A stretch of DNA of 64,000 nt. It comes from Gimesia alba. GTDB lineage: Bacteria; Planctomycetota; Planctomycetia; Planctomycetales; Planctomycetaceae. The stretch lies in assembly GCF_007744675.1 (NCBI RefSeq), contig NZ_CP036269.1, positions 6,685,046 through 6,749,045 of the forward strand, given 5' to 3'. Positions 39,245-49,325 of this stretch are shown piece after piece (positions within the stretch are counted from its first letter, which is position 1; every line of letters starts with the position of its first letter). Made by a program: the position numbers and the translations under genes. Under the pieces are notes generated by a model. The model was given only the letters and a program-made list of their open reading frames with translations, did not search any database and was not told where the DNA came from.

Positions 39245-42200
39245 ATGAAACGGATTAGACCTATACAACATCAAACGGGAATCAGAGTTTCCGTTCGTCG
39301 TGGTTCGACATTGCTGATTGTGATCGCATTATTGGCCATGCTGTCTCTGTTGGGCGTTGTCTTTTACACCTTTTCCGCTCAGGAACGCACCAGCGCAGAA
39401 TATTTTGCAGAGGCATCCCTGAATGTTGATGATATTGGCTTCAATCCAGACGTCTATTATGACTGGGCACTTGAGCAATTAATAATTGGCCCGGGAAAAG
39501 ATAAAAAATTATATAACAGCGCGCTTTGGTCACGGCGGCATTCCATGATTCCCAATATGTTTGGAATGGACCATACCAATGATAAAATTTCCGATGCGCA
39601 TCCTTATTCAGGCGAAGGCATCAATCTAATTTTAAATTCATCAGCAGCTCCCGCTGTTGACCAGGATTATAATGGAACACCCGACAATGCCTTTCTCCTG
39701 AACTATAACCTTTCCCCTGCGGCACAGGAAACAGTGATCAATAGCTGGACCGGTTATCCTGAAATTGATGTGAATTACACAGCACCCGATATTAATAATA
39801 TGTTCCTGGCTTATAATGGTTTTGTACCAGGTCCAAACTGGCCTGCCAATCCGGATGATTTCAAGCAGGTGATCATTCCTTCCTTTCATCGGCCACAATA
39901 CTTAAGAACGTCGGCTGCCCCTGTGACTGATTGGTATGTGAATTCGACTTATGCAAAAAGAGTATTTCGCCCCCATGCCGACCATGTTTTTGTGCCGAAG
40001 ACGGGAGTCGCTTCCTCAACGCCACGATTTGACCCGGCTCTGTTTCCAGGTGTTCCCCTTGATGGTGTGGGCGTAACATCAACGGGAAAAATGGGGATCT
40101 GGACCGGTGATGGTGATACCGAATATTTTCTGGATGTTGACAATGACGGAGACGGAATTCGTGAAGGGATCTGGATGGATCTGGACTTTCCCCCTATCGA
40201 GAATCCCTCGATTCCGGGTTCATATGTGATTCCCCTCTTCTCATTTACGGTCTATGATTTGGATGGTTTGATCGGTCTGAATACGGCTGGCAACATGCGT
40301 CAGCCCGGAGGTGGTTCTCCTACATCCCAGCAAGTCGACCTGAATTATGCAGGCTCTGGTGGTAAGTTTGGAGACAATGAAACAGGATCTGGTCCGAATC
40401 AATTTTTATTCCTCTCTCGGTCTAATCTGGGGCTTTCCTCACCAGGAGAAATCAATCCTCAATATGCCTTGTATGCTCAGCCACCAACGACTTTACCATT
40501 AAATGCGGTGGAACAACACAGAAACTTTTTTGGAGACTACCCAAGCAGTTGGGCAGAACTTTCCAACATGGAATACTTTTTCCTGAAATTTGGTCGCCCT
40601 ATTTTTTCTTCTGGTCTTCCAGCTAACACGACAGGAACATTTGGAAACGTCACGGATCTCGCTGCAGGAGTTTGGGGGGAAACAAATCTACTTTATAATG
40701 CACAACGGCCAAGCACAGGCAGTCAAATATCAATAAGTTCTTTTCCACGTCCTGGAAAAGCAGGAGTCGACGATAATAATGACCGCTTCGAAGGAAGTCA
40801 TAAAGATGGAACTCTGCAGACGTTTGCCGGCACTATGGGGGTCAACGTCCCCGGCTATGGTTCTCCGATCAGCTTTAATGGCGCGGGCCGTGGAAATAAA
40901 GTAGGTTCGGGGGCCGGTGATTACCGGCAGCCGGATTTGCGAAACGGAGGTTTTGGAGGCCCTGGAATATGGCCTCATTACACGAATCAGGAAGTGGCAA
41001 ATCCCAACTCTAGCCCGTTTGTACGCTGGCCCGCTTCACTCTTTAGCTCATCCGTCGCGAATGAGTCTATTTTGACTGACGATGCTGATGAAATTATTGT
41101 GAATCGAGACGAAATTGATAGCGTCAACGATACAATTCTCGGACCAGACGAACTAGCGTTTTTGCACCTTTCCGGCAGCGATATTACCAATGCCGGGGTG
41201 ACGTCACGTCTGGGAACATTGCTGCCGTATAACTTTGGGAGTAGTAGCAAGGCACAGGAAATTCGTAAAAAATTTACCACAATCAGCTGGGATCGAAAGC
41301 AATTCGGGAAATCAAAAGTACCCGGTTTCCGAAATTGGGAAACAGCAAGTAGTGCATTTCCTCCGACCTTTGGAGGCACTGATCCGTTTCGACCGGAGTT
41401 GCGTGCATTATTGTCACTGTCACTGGGAGGCATTAATCAAAATCTCATCCAGCAAAAGTTGAATGTCAATGAACTGCTTGTCTATGAAGAAACAACGCTC
41501 GCCTTCCGTCCGCTGACACCTCATCCCGGAGAAGATTATAATGAGAATGGTATATTAGATGGGACTGAAGACCTGAATCAAAACGGCGTACTCGATGCAC
41601 TTACATCCACAGAGATCAACCAGTCTTGGGGTTCAGGCACATTGCCAAGTTATCCACCGACTAACGCTGAGCAAAAAGAGTTCTGGGCACGCTATGATCG
41701 CCAGAGAATGGCCCGAGATATTTATGTTCTGCTTTATGTTCTGGGAGGGGGCAAAAACATAGACTATTCACAGGATAACTCGTCAAATGCGCTTTATACC
41801 GATGCCGAAATGAAACAAATGGCGCAGTTTGCTGTCAACATGGTTGATGCATTGGATCGCGATGATGTACTAACGCGGTTTGAGTATGATACGAATCTGA
41901 GTGATGGTTGGGGGCTCAATGATAATCCTTATCAAAACACTAGCGACACCGATCGTGCTGAAGTATGGGGAGTCGAAGCGCAGAAATTGACGTTGAGTGA
42001 ATTTATTCTCGTCCAGTGCGATGACCAAATGAGCGATCATGCAGTGACGCAGTTTCCCGATGATAAAGTTGATGGGTCTGATCGCGAGCGATTTTTCACC
42101 GCCATCGAGTTACGTAATAACAGTCCTGCTGAGGTGTCTTTTGGGACAGAGGGAAAATGGAGAATCGGCCTGGAAGTAGATGGAAGCGTCCGCACCTATG

Positions 42201-43981
42201 CCATTCCCAAAAATAGAAAAGTCGCCGCTGGTGGGTTATTCACACTGCTAAGCACAAATGCTGCCGACACGTCCAATGGCAGCGATCCTTACAGTGAATT
42301 TCGCGTAGACCTGAATGGAAATAGTGATTTTAATGATGCTGGCGAGCAGATTATTCCATCCGTCGCGATTGCTGGCACAGCCAAAATTGATATTGTCAAT
42401 GATCAGGCAACCACCAACTCGCTCGTCACCGTTCTAGATAGCAGTTCTACTGATCTTACGGGGACTACAGGCAGCTTTCTGGATAGCGCCCGGACTGAGT
42501 TGAGTGCCACATCGTCAGACATCAAAGTAAAACTGTATCGCAAAGCGCACCTGGGGCGCAATACTTATCTTTCTGCGGGAGTCCCGGTTCCGGATCCCGA
42601 TAACCCATGGGTTCTGGTCGATGAGATGGCGGTTCCCAAAAGTGAATTTAGCCTGACAATGGATACCGCCATGGAGGCACAAGCTCAACTTGACCGAAAT
42701 GCCATGAAGAGCCAGGAACGCTCACAACCATTGTATAAACGTAATGATAACTTAAATACGATCGGTACCGGTAATAATATTCGAAATACCATCGGTCAAA
42801 AAAATTCTCGTACCACCGCGACTTACTTTGATACATGGCAGCCGCACTTCGATCGGAACTTTGCCTCCATAGCCGAGTTGTTGTCGATCCCATTATGCGG
42901 ACCTGATAAAGTGACAGAACAACTGGTAACAGTTGGTGGTTATATGGCTCGAAACAGTGCTGCAGGTACCGATCCGGAAATTGGGGACATTGATACTGAT
43001 GATATCAATGTCGCAGGAATACAAAAATTTCTTGACCCCGATGGTCCGGATGATTCCGCAACGACTGATGACGACAATCGCTGGTATCGTTTATTCGAAT
43101 ATATCGAAGTTCCTACACGCCTGCATCGCCACCTCGGTAATCCATTGGAAGCGCCACGTGTCGCTGGGAAACTGAATTTAAATACCATCAGGCACCCGTC
43201 TGTTTTGGCCGCCCTGATTGATGATATGGGAACCGTCGCGAATACAACCAGCACGGCGTTGAATATTGCGAATTATACAACAGATGTAACCGGTACGAGA
43301 TCACATCATCCAAGGCTCTCAGACAGAACGGTTGCTCCGCGAGACTGGTGGCTGGAATATCTGCTTTCCAGGGACAGCGTCACGACAGACTCGACGAGTG
43401 GCGCATTTAAAATGCTGAGTATTGATGCTTCCGGAAATTTGGTGCAAGATTCAACACGGGCTTCACAGACAGGGTATATTATTCCCGGTTTACCAGGCAC
43501 GCGTCCTTTCAAAAGTCTGGATACGCTTGCGACAAACGGGCCAGTCAGCACTTTGCGTGAAAATGGTATTTTGCGAAGTTTGCCTCTGGATTTGCAGGAC
43601 CCCGCTAAAATCAATAACCCCCGAGGGCTGTTTGAAGTGGCTTCCTGGAATGAACATGCAGCCACTTCTTCAGCGCCTAAAGTGGATTACTTCACGCGCA
43701 ATCGAATTTTATCAAAAATAATGGGGAATACGACGACCCGCAGTAATACATTTATTGTGTTTGTATCGGTGGCCCTTTTTGATGCCGATGGTCCCGGGTT
43801 GACGGTTAATGATGGCGTTGTGCAGATTGGTGCCCGCTCGAACGGTAGTTCAGTGAATGAACCCGATTATCGTGGTTTCTTTGTCATCGATCGAACAAGG
43901 GCCGAAGATGCATTTAACGGGACCTCTGAGAAGTTTGAAAACTGGAGACGATTGATACGTTATCGTCTCCATATTCAATAG
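39245..43981 (+). CDS. Giant GspK/PilX-like minor pseudopilin
   Basis: 1578 aa. The N-terminus VRRGSTLLIVIALLAML is a prepilin signal with cleavage after Gly20, Ser21 at +1 and no Glu at +5 (Ile25 instead), the known peculiarity of GspK. The segment ALLAMLSLLGVVFYTFSAQERTSAE is the hydrophobic helix. GspK in model T2SS is about 320 aa; here the extra body (about 1250 aa) carries several Ca-binding-like runs (DVDNDGDGIREGIW near 300, DYNENGILDGTEDLNQNG near 770). KLNLNTI near 1310 resembles the helix-hairpin-like T2SSK segment. It is the last gene of the gspG-to-K run. Confidence 0.75.
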   Translation: MKRIRPIQHQTGIRVSVRRGSTLLIVIALLAMLSLLGVVFYTFSAQERTSAEYFAEASLNVDDIGFNPDVYYDWALEQLIIGPGKDKKLYNSALWSRRHSMIPNMFGMDHTNDKISDAHPYSGEGINLILNSSAAPAVDQDYNGTPDNAFLLNYNLSPAAQETVINSWTGYPEIDVNYTAPDINNMFLAYNGFVPGPNWPANPDDFKQVIIPSFHRPQYLRTSAAPVTDWYVNSTYAKRVFRPHADHVFVPKTGVASSTPRFDPALFPGVPLDGVGVTSTGKMGIWTGDGDTEYFLDVDNDGDGIREGIWMDLDFPPIENPSIPGSYVIPLFSFTVYDLDGLIGLNTAGNMRQPGGGSPTSQQVDLNYAGSGGKFGDNETGSGPNQFLFLSRSNLGLSSPGEINPQYALYAQPPTTLPLNAVEQHRNFFGDYPSSWAELSNMEYFFLKFGRPIFSSGLPANTTGTFGNVTDLAAGVWGETNLLYNAQRPSTGSQISISSFPRPGKAGVDDNNDRFEGSHKDGTLQTFAGTMGVNVPGYGSPISFNGAGRGNKVGSGAGDYRQPDLRNGGFGGPGIWPHYTNQEVANPNSSPFVRWPASLFSSSVANESILTDDADEIIVNRDEIDSVNDTILGPDELAFLHLSGSDITNAGVTSRLGTLLPYNFGSSSKAQEIRKKFTTISWDRKQFGKSKVPGFRNWETASSAFPPTFGGTDPFRPELRALLSLSLGGINQNLIQQKLNVNELLVYEETTLAFRPLTPHPGEDYNENGILDGTEDLNQNGVLDALTSTEINQSWGSGTLPSYPPTNAEQKEFWARYDRQRMARDIYVLLYVLGGGKNIDYSQDNSSNALYTDAEMKQMAQFAVNMVDALDRDDVLTRFEYDTNLSDGWGLNDNPYQNTSDTDRAEVWGVEAQKLTLSEFILVQCDDQMSDHAVTQFPDDKVDGSDRERFFTAIELRNNSPAEVSFGTEGKWRIGLEVDGSVRTYAIPKNRKVAAGGLFTLLSTNAADTSNGSDPYSEFRVDLNGNSDFNDAGEQIIPSVAIAGTAKIDIVNDQATTNSLVTVLDSSSTDLTGTTGSFLDSARTELSATSSDIKVKLYRKAHLGRNTYLSAGVPVPDPDNPWVLVDEMAVPKSEFSLTMDTAMEAQAQLDRNAMKSQERSQPLYKRNDNLNTIGTGNNIRNTIGQKNSRTTATYFDTWQPHFDRNFASIAELLSIPLCGPDKVTEQLVTVGGYMARNSAAGTDPEIGDIDTDDINVAGIQKFLDPDGPDDSATTDDDNRWYRLFEYIEVPTRLHRHLGNPLEAPRVAGKLNLNTIRHPSVLAALIDDMGTVANTTSTALNIANYTTDVTGTRSHHPRLSDRTVAPRDWWLEYLLSRDSVTTDSTSGAFKMLSIDASGNLVQDSTRASQTGYIIPGLPGTRPFKSLDTLATNGPVSTLRENGILRSLPLDLQDPAKINNPRGLFEVASWNEHAATSSAPKVDYFTRNRILSKIMGNTTTRSNTFIVFVSVALFDADGPGLTVNDGVVQIGARSNGSSVNEPDYRGFFVIDRTRAEDAFNGTSEKFENWRRLIRYRLHIQ

Positions 43982-44278
43982 GTGAAATCGTGCGTACAGT
44001 TTTTTCTGATCGGCATAATATAGAAATCAGGCATAATCATTAAATCAGTTACAGGAGAAAGGGGAAAGCCATGTTGCCTTAGTTGTAAACTCTGGTTGCG
44101 GGCCGTGCAGCGGAGATTGTGGGACATGGATGTTTGAAACGTCTATTACTATAGATGGGATTTTAGCGGGATTCCTCTGGTTTCCTGATGAATGAAACTG
44201 TTTTTGAGTTTGTTTTTGATACTTGACCACAAGTAATATATAATCTGTTTGAACCGTACTTTAGTGAGGAGAAGGACC

Positions 44279-45373
44279 ATGAAAACTTTAAGAATCAAAC
44301 AAAAGCTGCAACGGCGTAAAGGCTTTACGCTGATCGAACTGCTGGTGGTGATCACCATCATCGGCATCCTGGTTTCGCTGACTCTGCCAGCGATCCAAAG
44401 TGCCCGCGCCTCAGCCCGAAAGCTGACCTGTCTGAATAACATGCGAAACGTCGGATTGGCCGTCGTCAACTTTTCATCCGGTGCCAACTCACAGTTGCCA
44501 CTCCTGGTTGATCCCAACATTGAAACCGATCCAGCCGGAACTCGTCCCAATGACGGGAATGACAACCTTTCTTGGTGTACGACCATCTTACCATTCCTCG
44601 ATGCAGTCGGTTTTCGGCAACGATGGGATACGGTCGCTAATGTCGCTTCACAGGACGCTGCAACACCAGCTCAAATTCAGGCCCTCATAGATTTAAACAA
44701 CACCCGCTTTCCCGTTTTCACTTGCCCCGACGACCAGTTCAACAACGACTTAGGGGCACTGTCCTACGCAGTGAATGTAGGTTATGTCACAGACAACTAT
44801 AATGCTACTGGTGTGGGGTATGCTGCTACAACACCTACAACCGGTGTTGGACATCACCCTCTGGGAGATACTGCACTGGACGGAGCCGTCACTAGTTTGG
44901 CTAATGCACCGATCAAATTTGGAACAGGTGTCTTCTGGCGTCCTTATTCTTCGCGGATGTCTCTGGACTTTATTTCCGCCGCGGATGGTCTGACCCAGAC
45001 CCTGATGTTAAGTGAAAACCTTCAAGCAGGAGAATGGGCTGACCAGGGTACAGGAAGTCTCGGGTTTGGTATCGATATGGAAGGATTACCTATGGCAGCC
45101 GGATCTCTGAACTTATCAACCGCTTCTCCCACATTCAATCTGCAGAATAGTGTGACTGGCAATGATTCTCGCATTGGTTCCAACCTGACTGCAGGAAAAG
45201 GACAGGCTTGGCGGCCGAGTTCCAACCACCCCAGTGGTGCCGTGAATGTGATCTTCTGCGATGGCAGTGGAAAATCACTGACACCTCAGATGGATGGCGG
45301 CGTTTATGCCCGTCTGTTGACCCCCGCTGGTCTGCGTTATGGCCAGGCTGTTGTGGATGGAACATCCTTCTAA
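44279..45373 (+). CDS. DUF1559 prepilin-like protein (copy 1)
   Basis: 364 aa from the ATG at 44279, 5 bases after AGGAGAAGG. A frame start at 44249 would only add residues before the signal. The prepilin motif [18 protein letters not shown] has cleavage after Gly15 and Glu20 at +5. The C-terminal H-x9-DG motif is [15 protein letters not shown]. This is a typical planctomycete DUF1559 (SBP_bac_10) protein; such families are very numerous in Planctomycetes and function is unknown. It is very similar to the next gene across [20 protein letters not shown]. Confidence 0.9.
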   Translation: MKTLRIKQKLQRRKGFTLIELLVVITIIGILVSLTLPAIQSARASARKLTCLNNMRNVGLAVVNFSSGANSQLPLLVDPNIETDPAGTRPNDGNDNLSWCTTILPFLDAVGFRQRWDTVANVASQDAATPAQIQALIDLNNTRFPVFTCPDDQFNNDLGALSYAVNVGYVTDNYNATGVGYAATTPTTGVGHHPLGDTALDGAVTSLANAPIKFGTGVFWRPYSSRMSLDFISAADGLTQTLMLSENLQAGEWADQGTGSLGFGIDMEGLPMAAGSLNLSTASPTFNLQNSVTGNDSRIGSNLTAGKGQAWRPSSNHPSGAVNVIFCDGSGKSLTPQMDGGVYARLLTPAGLRYGQAVVDGTSF

Positions 45374-45434
45374 TCCAAGGAAGCTGATCGCAACCACGGT
45401 TTTGAGTCTTTCTCAAAACGGTTCAAACTGACTG

Positions 45435-45466
45435 ACACCAGGGCCTCAGGGTCCTGGTGTTTTTTT
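45435..45466 (+). terminator. Rho-independent terminator after DUF1559 copy 1
   Basis: Stem ACACCAGGGCC / GGTCCTGGTGT (one G-T wobble) with a short loop, followed by TTTTTTT. The stem-start ACACCAG is shared with the terminator after the second copy, which supports a gene duplication that included the 3' flank. Confidence 0.85.
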
Positions 45467-45492
45467 GCGCTCTTACCATGAGGGAGAATGAG

Positions 45493-46554
45493 ATGCAGCA
45501 ACAACGTACCCCACGCACACTACCAAAACGAAACGGGTTTTCTCTGCTCGAACTGCTGGTGGTGATCGTCGTCATCAGCATTCTGGTGTCGTTGACTCTG
45601 CCGGCAATTTATCGGTCCAGTTGTGGATCAAGCAAAATTACATGCCTGAATAACATGCGGAACGTTGGCCTGGCAGTTGTCAACTTTTCATCGGGTGCCA
45701 ACTCCGAGCTGCCACTACTGGTTGATCCCAACAAAGTCACAGACGCTGATGGAACCAATGCCAATGCACACCGGGATGACCTCTCCTGGTGCACGACGGT
45801 CCTGCCTTTCCTGGATCAGGTCCGTTTCCGTCAACGCTGGGATGCAACCGCCAGCCTCGCTGCTCAGGAGGGTGCCACGCCAGCGCAAATTCAAGCACTC
45901 ACAGATTTGAATCAAACCCGGTTTCCCATCTTAACTTGCCCCGATGACCAGTTTAATTCCGATCCGGGTGCGTTGTCTTATGTCGTGAATGTGGGCTATG
46001 TCACAGCCCATTATAATTCGGCAAATGACTTTGCCCATCATCCTGCCAGCGTCGATGGGGGCCTGGATGGAGACCGTTCCACCACGGCTGATATCCCGGT
46101 CAAATTCGCATCCGGCGTCTTCTGGCGTCCGTATGAATCACGCATGTCGCTGGACTTCATTTCGGAAGCTGACGGCATGACCCAAACCCTGATGCTCTCT
46201 GAAAACCTGCAGGCCGGCGCCTGGTCAGATCAGGATACCGGCAATCTGGGCTTCGGCGTGGATATGCAAGGTGTCTTTCAAAGTGGAAGCACTTCACTTC
46301 GTCTGCCCTCTGGATTTGAGCTGAAGAATTCGGTTACCGGCACCGACTCACGCATTTGTTCGAATCTGACCGCGGCAAAAGGACAGGCCTGGCGACCCAG
46401 TTCAAATCACCCCAGCGGTGCCGTGAATGTGATCTTCTGTGATGGCAGTGGGAAATCTCTCATACCACAGATGGATGCCAGCGTGTATTCACGGCTGTTG
46501 ACCCCCGCCGGTCAACGGTACAACCAGCGGGCCGTTGATGGAAGTGCTTTCTAA
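45493..46554 (+). CDS. DUF1559 prepilin-like protein (copy 2)
   Basis: 353 aa. The start is the ATG at 45493, seven bases after GGGAG; upstream in-frame ATGs at 45457 and 45478 lie inside or on that ribosome site. The motif RNGFSLLELLVVIVVIS has cleavage after Gly15, Phe16, Glu20 at +5. The body is about as long as copy 1 and repeats its [32 protein letters not shown] and DQFN-x3-GALSYVVNVGYV-type segments, ending in the H-x9-DG motif [15 protein letters not shown]. Tandem paralogue of the preceding gene. Both sit directly behind the gspK-like gene. Confidence 0.9.
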   Translation: MQQQRTPRTLPKRNGFSLLELLVVIVVISILVSLTLPAIYRSSCGSSKITCLNNMRNVGLAVVNFSSGANSELPLLVDPNKVTDADGTNANAHRDDLSWCTTVLPFLDQVRFRQRWDATASLAAQEGATPAQIQALTDLNQTRFPILTCPDDQFNSDPGALSYVVNVGYVTAHYNSANDFAHHPASVDGGLDGDRSTTADIPVKFASGVFWRPYESRMSLDFISEADGMTQTLMLSENLQAGAWSDQDTGNLGFGVDMQGVFQSGSTSLRLPSGFELKNSVTGTDSRICSNLTAAKGQAWRPSSNHPSGAVNVIFCDGSGKSLIPQMDASVYSRLLTPAGQRYNQRAVDGSAF

Positions 46555-46576
46555 CGAATCATGGTTCCCACAAAGT

Positions 46577-46611
46577 AACACCAGAGATCGAAAGGGCTCT
46601 GGTGTTTTTTT
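46577..46611 (+). terminator. Rho-independent terminator after DUF1559 copy 2
   Basis: A 10-bp perfect stem AACACCAGAG (46577-46586) paired with 46597-46606, loop of ten bases, followed by TTTTTTT. Its stem begins like that of the first copy's terminator. Confidence 0.85.
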
Positions 46612-46994
46612 GTAGCTTCGAATAAGATATGTCTTCTTGTACACTTTTTGCTGCGATGGAGAGATCCTAAGCTTACTTTTGCAGTACCAAGAAAACCGTT
46701 CCCGAAGAGAGAGGAGACATAACTCTGTATAACGTCTCTTGACGAATCACCGGTAAATCGGATATGGAACGTTATAAAATTAGCAAATCTATCGGAGAGT
46801 CGCTTTGCGCCCCGGCACGGAGTCCGGAAAAGTGGTCTCTTCCCGCCTTTCAGGCACCAGGAAATCAGTGAGCTACAACTTGACTGTCAAACCGTTTACA
46901 GCCATAGTCGTGGTTCAAAGAAAAGTGAATTTGAAACCAGACTTAACCTCGTGATGAGTCACTAAATATAACCATTACATCTCAGGATAATATC
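46612..46994. other. Leader/intergenic region upstream of the clpP pair
   Basis: About 380 bp with no gene. It should hold the clpP promoter; I could not identify a convincing one. A short GC-rich stretch near 46805-46850 (CCGGCACGGAGTCCGG) can form a small hairpin but I recognise no known RNA motif. Confidence 0.4.
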
Positions 46995-47627
46995 ATGTTC
47001 GACCCCTTATCAGGGCAGATGCCAACTCAGGCGAACCAGCGTGCCAGAAGTTATTCCCAGCAGCGTCAGATGGGGATTGGTGATCTCCTGTTGGACAACC
47101 GGATCATCTTTCTGGACAGTGTCATCAATGACGCCAGTGCGAATCTCATCGTGATGAAACTGCTCTATCTGCAGTCCGAAAATCGTCACCAGGATATTCA
47201 TCTCTACGTCAATTCCCCCGGCGGTTCCGTGACATCGACGATGGCGATCTACGATACGATGCAATTCATCGAATGCGATGTCGCGACTTATTGTGTCGGT
47301 CTGGCCGCCAGTGGCGGTGCGATTCTGGTTGCCGGTGGTCAGAAGAATAAACGCTATATTTTGCCACACGCCAAAATGATGATTCACCAGCCTTACGGTG
47401 AAGTCGGCGGGCAGGTTTCCGACATTGAAATTCAGGCCAAAGACATCCTGGATACACGCGAAGTTTTGAATAAAATCCTGGCAGACCACACCGGGCAATC
47501 GATTGATCAAATCGCGTTGGACACGTCCCGCGATCGCTTCCTGACCTCTGCGGAATCCGTTGAATACGGTCTGGTAGACGAAGTGCTGGACCGCGACAAA
47601 GAAGATAAGAACAAAGAACAGAAGTAA
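46995..47627 (+). CDS. clpP: ATP-dependent Clp protease proteolytic subunit (copy 1)
   Basis: 210 aa. Serine peptidase S14 that assembles as a tetradecamer and degrades proteins fed by ClpX/ClpA-type unfoldases. The catalytic triad is intact: Ser106 in GLAASGGA, His131 in MMIHQPYG, Asp180 in DTSRDRF. The loop around the nucleophile reads AASGGA instead of the usual AASMGA, so this is the divergent paralogue. A second clpP follows after 74 bp. No clpX or tig is present here. Confidence 0.95.
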   Translation: MFDPLSGQMPTQANQRARSYSQQRQMGIGDLLLDNRIIFLDSVINDASANLIVMKLLYLQSENRHQDIHLYVNSPGGSVTSTMAIYDTMQFIECDVATYCVGLAASGGAILVAGGQKNKRYILPHAKMMIHQPYGEVGGQVSDIEIQAKDILDTREVLNKILADHTGQSIDQIALDTSRDRFLTSAESVEYGLVDEVLDRDKEDKNKEQK

Positions 47628-47701
47628 TCAACTGAGTCGGCAGAGACACTGTCGAATGATTATCAACCATCAAATTTATCATCAATTGAAGTGAGTGTTA
47701 T

Positions 47702-48307
47702 ATGACGGTCCTTACTCCCTATGTGATCGAAAAGAATGGCCGCGACGAACGCGCCATGGATATTTATAGTCGTCTGCTGCAGGATCGCATCGTGATGATG
47801 GGATCGCAGGTCAATGATCAGGTGGCACAAAGTCTGGTCGCACAACTTTTGTTTCTGCAGTTTGATGACCCGGAAGCAGATATTCATTTTTACATCAATT
47901 CACCCGGTGGTTCTGTCACCGCGGGAATGGCAATTTATGACACGATGCAGTACATCTCATGTGATGTTGCCACGTATTGTATCGGACAGGCTGCCAGTAT
48001 GGGCGCCCTGTTATTGACCGCGGGCGCTCCAGGAAAACGGAACGCACTGCCCAACAGTCGCATCATGATTCACCAGCCACTGGCGGGCATGCAGGGGACT
48101 GCAACCGACCTGGAAATTCACGCCAAAGAAGTCTTGAAAATGAAGCGGCGGCTGAACGAGATTCTGCTGCATCATACAGGTCAGACTCTGGAAAAAATTG
48201 AGCAGGATACCGACCGCGATAACTTCATGGACTCCGAAGAAGCCAAAGCCTACGGATTGATTGATAACGTTCTGGAGCATCTCGAAGCACCAGGCACCAA
48301 AGAATAA
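47702..48307 (+). CDS. clpP: ATP-dependent Clp protease proteolytic subunit (copy 2)
   Basis: 201 aa. All signatures of canonical ClpP: Ser99 in [11 protein letters not shown], His124 in [10 protein letters not shown], Asp173 in DTDRDNFM. It closely resembles the classical ClpP in these segments, more so than the preceding copy. Adjacent paired clpP genes are known to form mixed ClpP1P2 rings in other phyla (Mycobacterium, Listeria); whether that happens here is unknown. Confidence 0.96.
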   Translation: MTVLTPYVIEKNGRDERAMDIYSRLLQDRIVMMGSQVNDQVAQSLVAQLLFLQFDDPEADIHFYINSPGGSVTAGMAIYDTMQYISCDVATYCIGQAASMGALLLTAGAPGKRNALPNSRIMIHQPLAGMQGTATDLEIHAKEVLKMKRRLNEILLHHTGQTLEKIEQDTDRDNFMDSEEAKAYGLIDNVLEHLEAPGTKE

Positions 48308-48365
48308 ATCTTAGTTTTGATAAGCAGGAGGCAGAAGAGGATTCTTCTGCTATGATTGATTTCTG

Positions 48366-49193
48366 ATGAAGCAAACTCTTTCGACATGGATGTCGTTATT
48401 GTTGGTTCTCACTCTTTGTGGGTGTGGAGGTCGGGGAAATTCCGATTTGCTGGAAGCCCGCTTGCGTGAACAGGAAGACAATATTTTTGCATTGCAGCGC
48501 GATTTGAAAGAATCGCATCAGGCGCTGGAGACAGCCCGTCATCAGACCGAGGCAATGCAAAAACAACTTGTCAAAGCATCCAATGGAACCTTGCTACCTG
48601 AGCAGACAAAAGCCCTGTACCAGGTGACTGGCGTCAAAGTCAACAGCCTGTTGACGGGCGGTGTCGACCTCGATAACCAACAAGGCGATGAACTCTGGAC
48701 AACCCTGATCACCCCCCACGATGCCGACGGAGAAACGGTCAAGTTGCCTGCTGACATGGAACTGGAGCTCGTCGATCTAAGTCAGACCGGTGCCAACCGT
48801 CGTGTTGGAATCTGGAACTTTAATAGTCAGGAAGTCCGCTCGCACTGGTACTCCGGCTTTGCTGGCTCCGGGTTTCGCTTTGAACTTCCCTGGCAACGAC
48901 AGCCCTCTAATGAAGATCTGACACTGGTGGTTCGTATGAAATCACAGGATGGTCGGATCTTCAACACGCAAGCACCGTTGAAAATCAGCCAGGTTGATCA
49001 GCCTCAGAAATCAAAGGTGGCTCAGGCTTCTCGAGAACAGCTGACGCCGGTCGAACCCGCGCGCATCTCATTTGAAGAACAAACAGGTGTGGTCATCGAA
49101 GAAGATGAAAATCCGTTCGAACCCATTCCCACTGATGACGTGCAACAGGAAGAAGCGGGGGATGATTCTCCGTTCCGCGTGATTCAAGAATAG
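48366..49193 (+). CDS. Hypothetical lipoprotein with coiled coil
   Basis: 275 aa. A signal peptide ends in a lipobox-like LTLCGC, so Cys18 or Cys20 would carry the lipid. Residues about 27-70 form a helical, probably coiled-coil segment (LEARLREQEDNIFALQRDLK). A beta-rich domain follows (about 80-215) and the C-terminus is acidic and disordered (EEDENPFEPIPTDD). I do not recognise a family. A hairpin terminator follows. It is located right after the clpP pair, but with 58 bp spacing and no functional link visible. Confidence 0.7.
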   Translation: MKQTLSTWMSLLLVLTLCGCGGRGNSDLLEARLREQEDNIFALQRDLKESHQALETARHQTEAMQKQLVKASNGTLLPEQTKALYQVTGVKVNSLLTGGVDLDNQQGDELWTTLITPHDADGETVKLPADMELELVDLSQTGANRRVGIWNFNSQEVRSHWYSGFAGSGFRFELPWQRQPSNEDLTLVVRMKSQDGRIFNTQAPLKISQVDQPQKSKVAQASREQLTPVEPARISFEEQTGVVIEEDENPFEPIPTDDVQQEEAGDDSPFRVIQE

Positions 49194-49218
49194 TCTCAAT
49201 TCCAGATACCACATATAA

Positions 49219-49251
49219 AAAGCTCTCATCGGGGAAACCGGATGAGAGCTT
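49219..49251 (+). terminator. Terminator hairpin after the lipoprotein gene
   Basis: An 11-bp stem (AAGCTCTCATC at 49219-49229, with its complement at 49241-49251) and a GGGGAAACCG loop region, followed by GGTTTGTTTG. The T tract is interrupted by G, so its strength is uncertain. Confidence 0.6.
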
Positions 49252-49325
49252 GGTTTGTTTGGGGGGGCTCGAATTTTAAATGAGTGCGTTGTCTCTGGCT
49301 GCTCGCGTCTTACCCTTGCTGCGGA

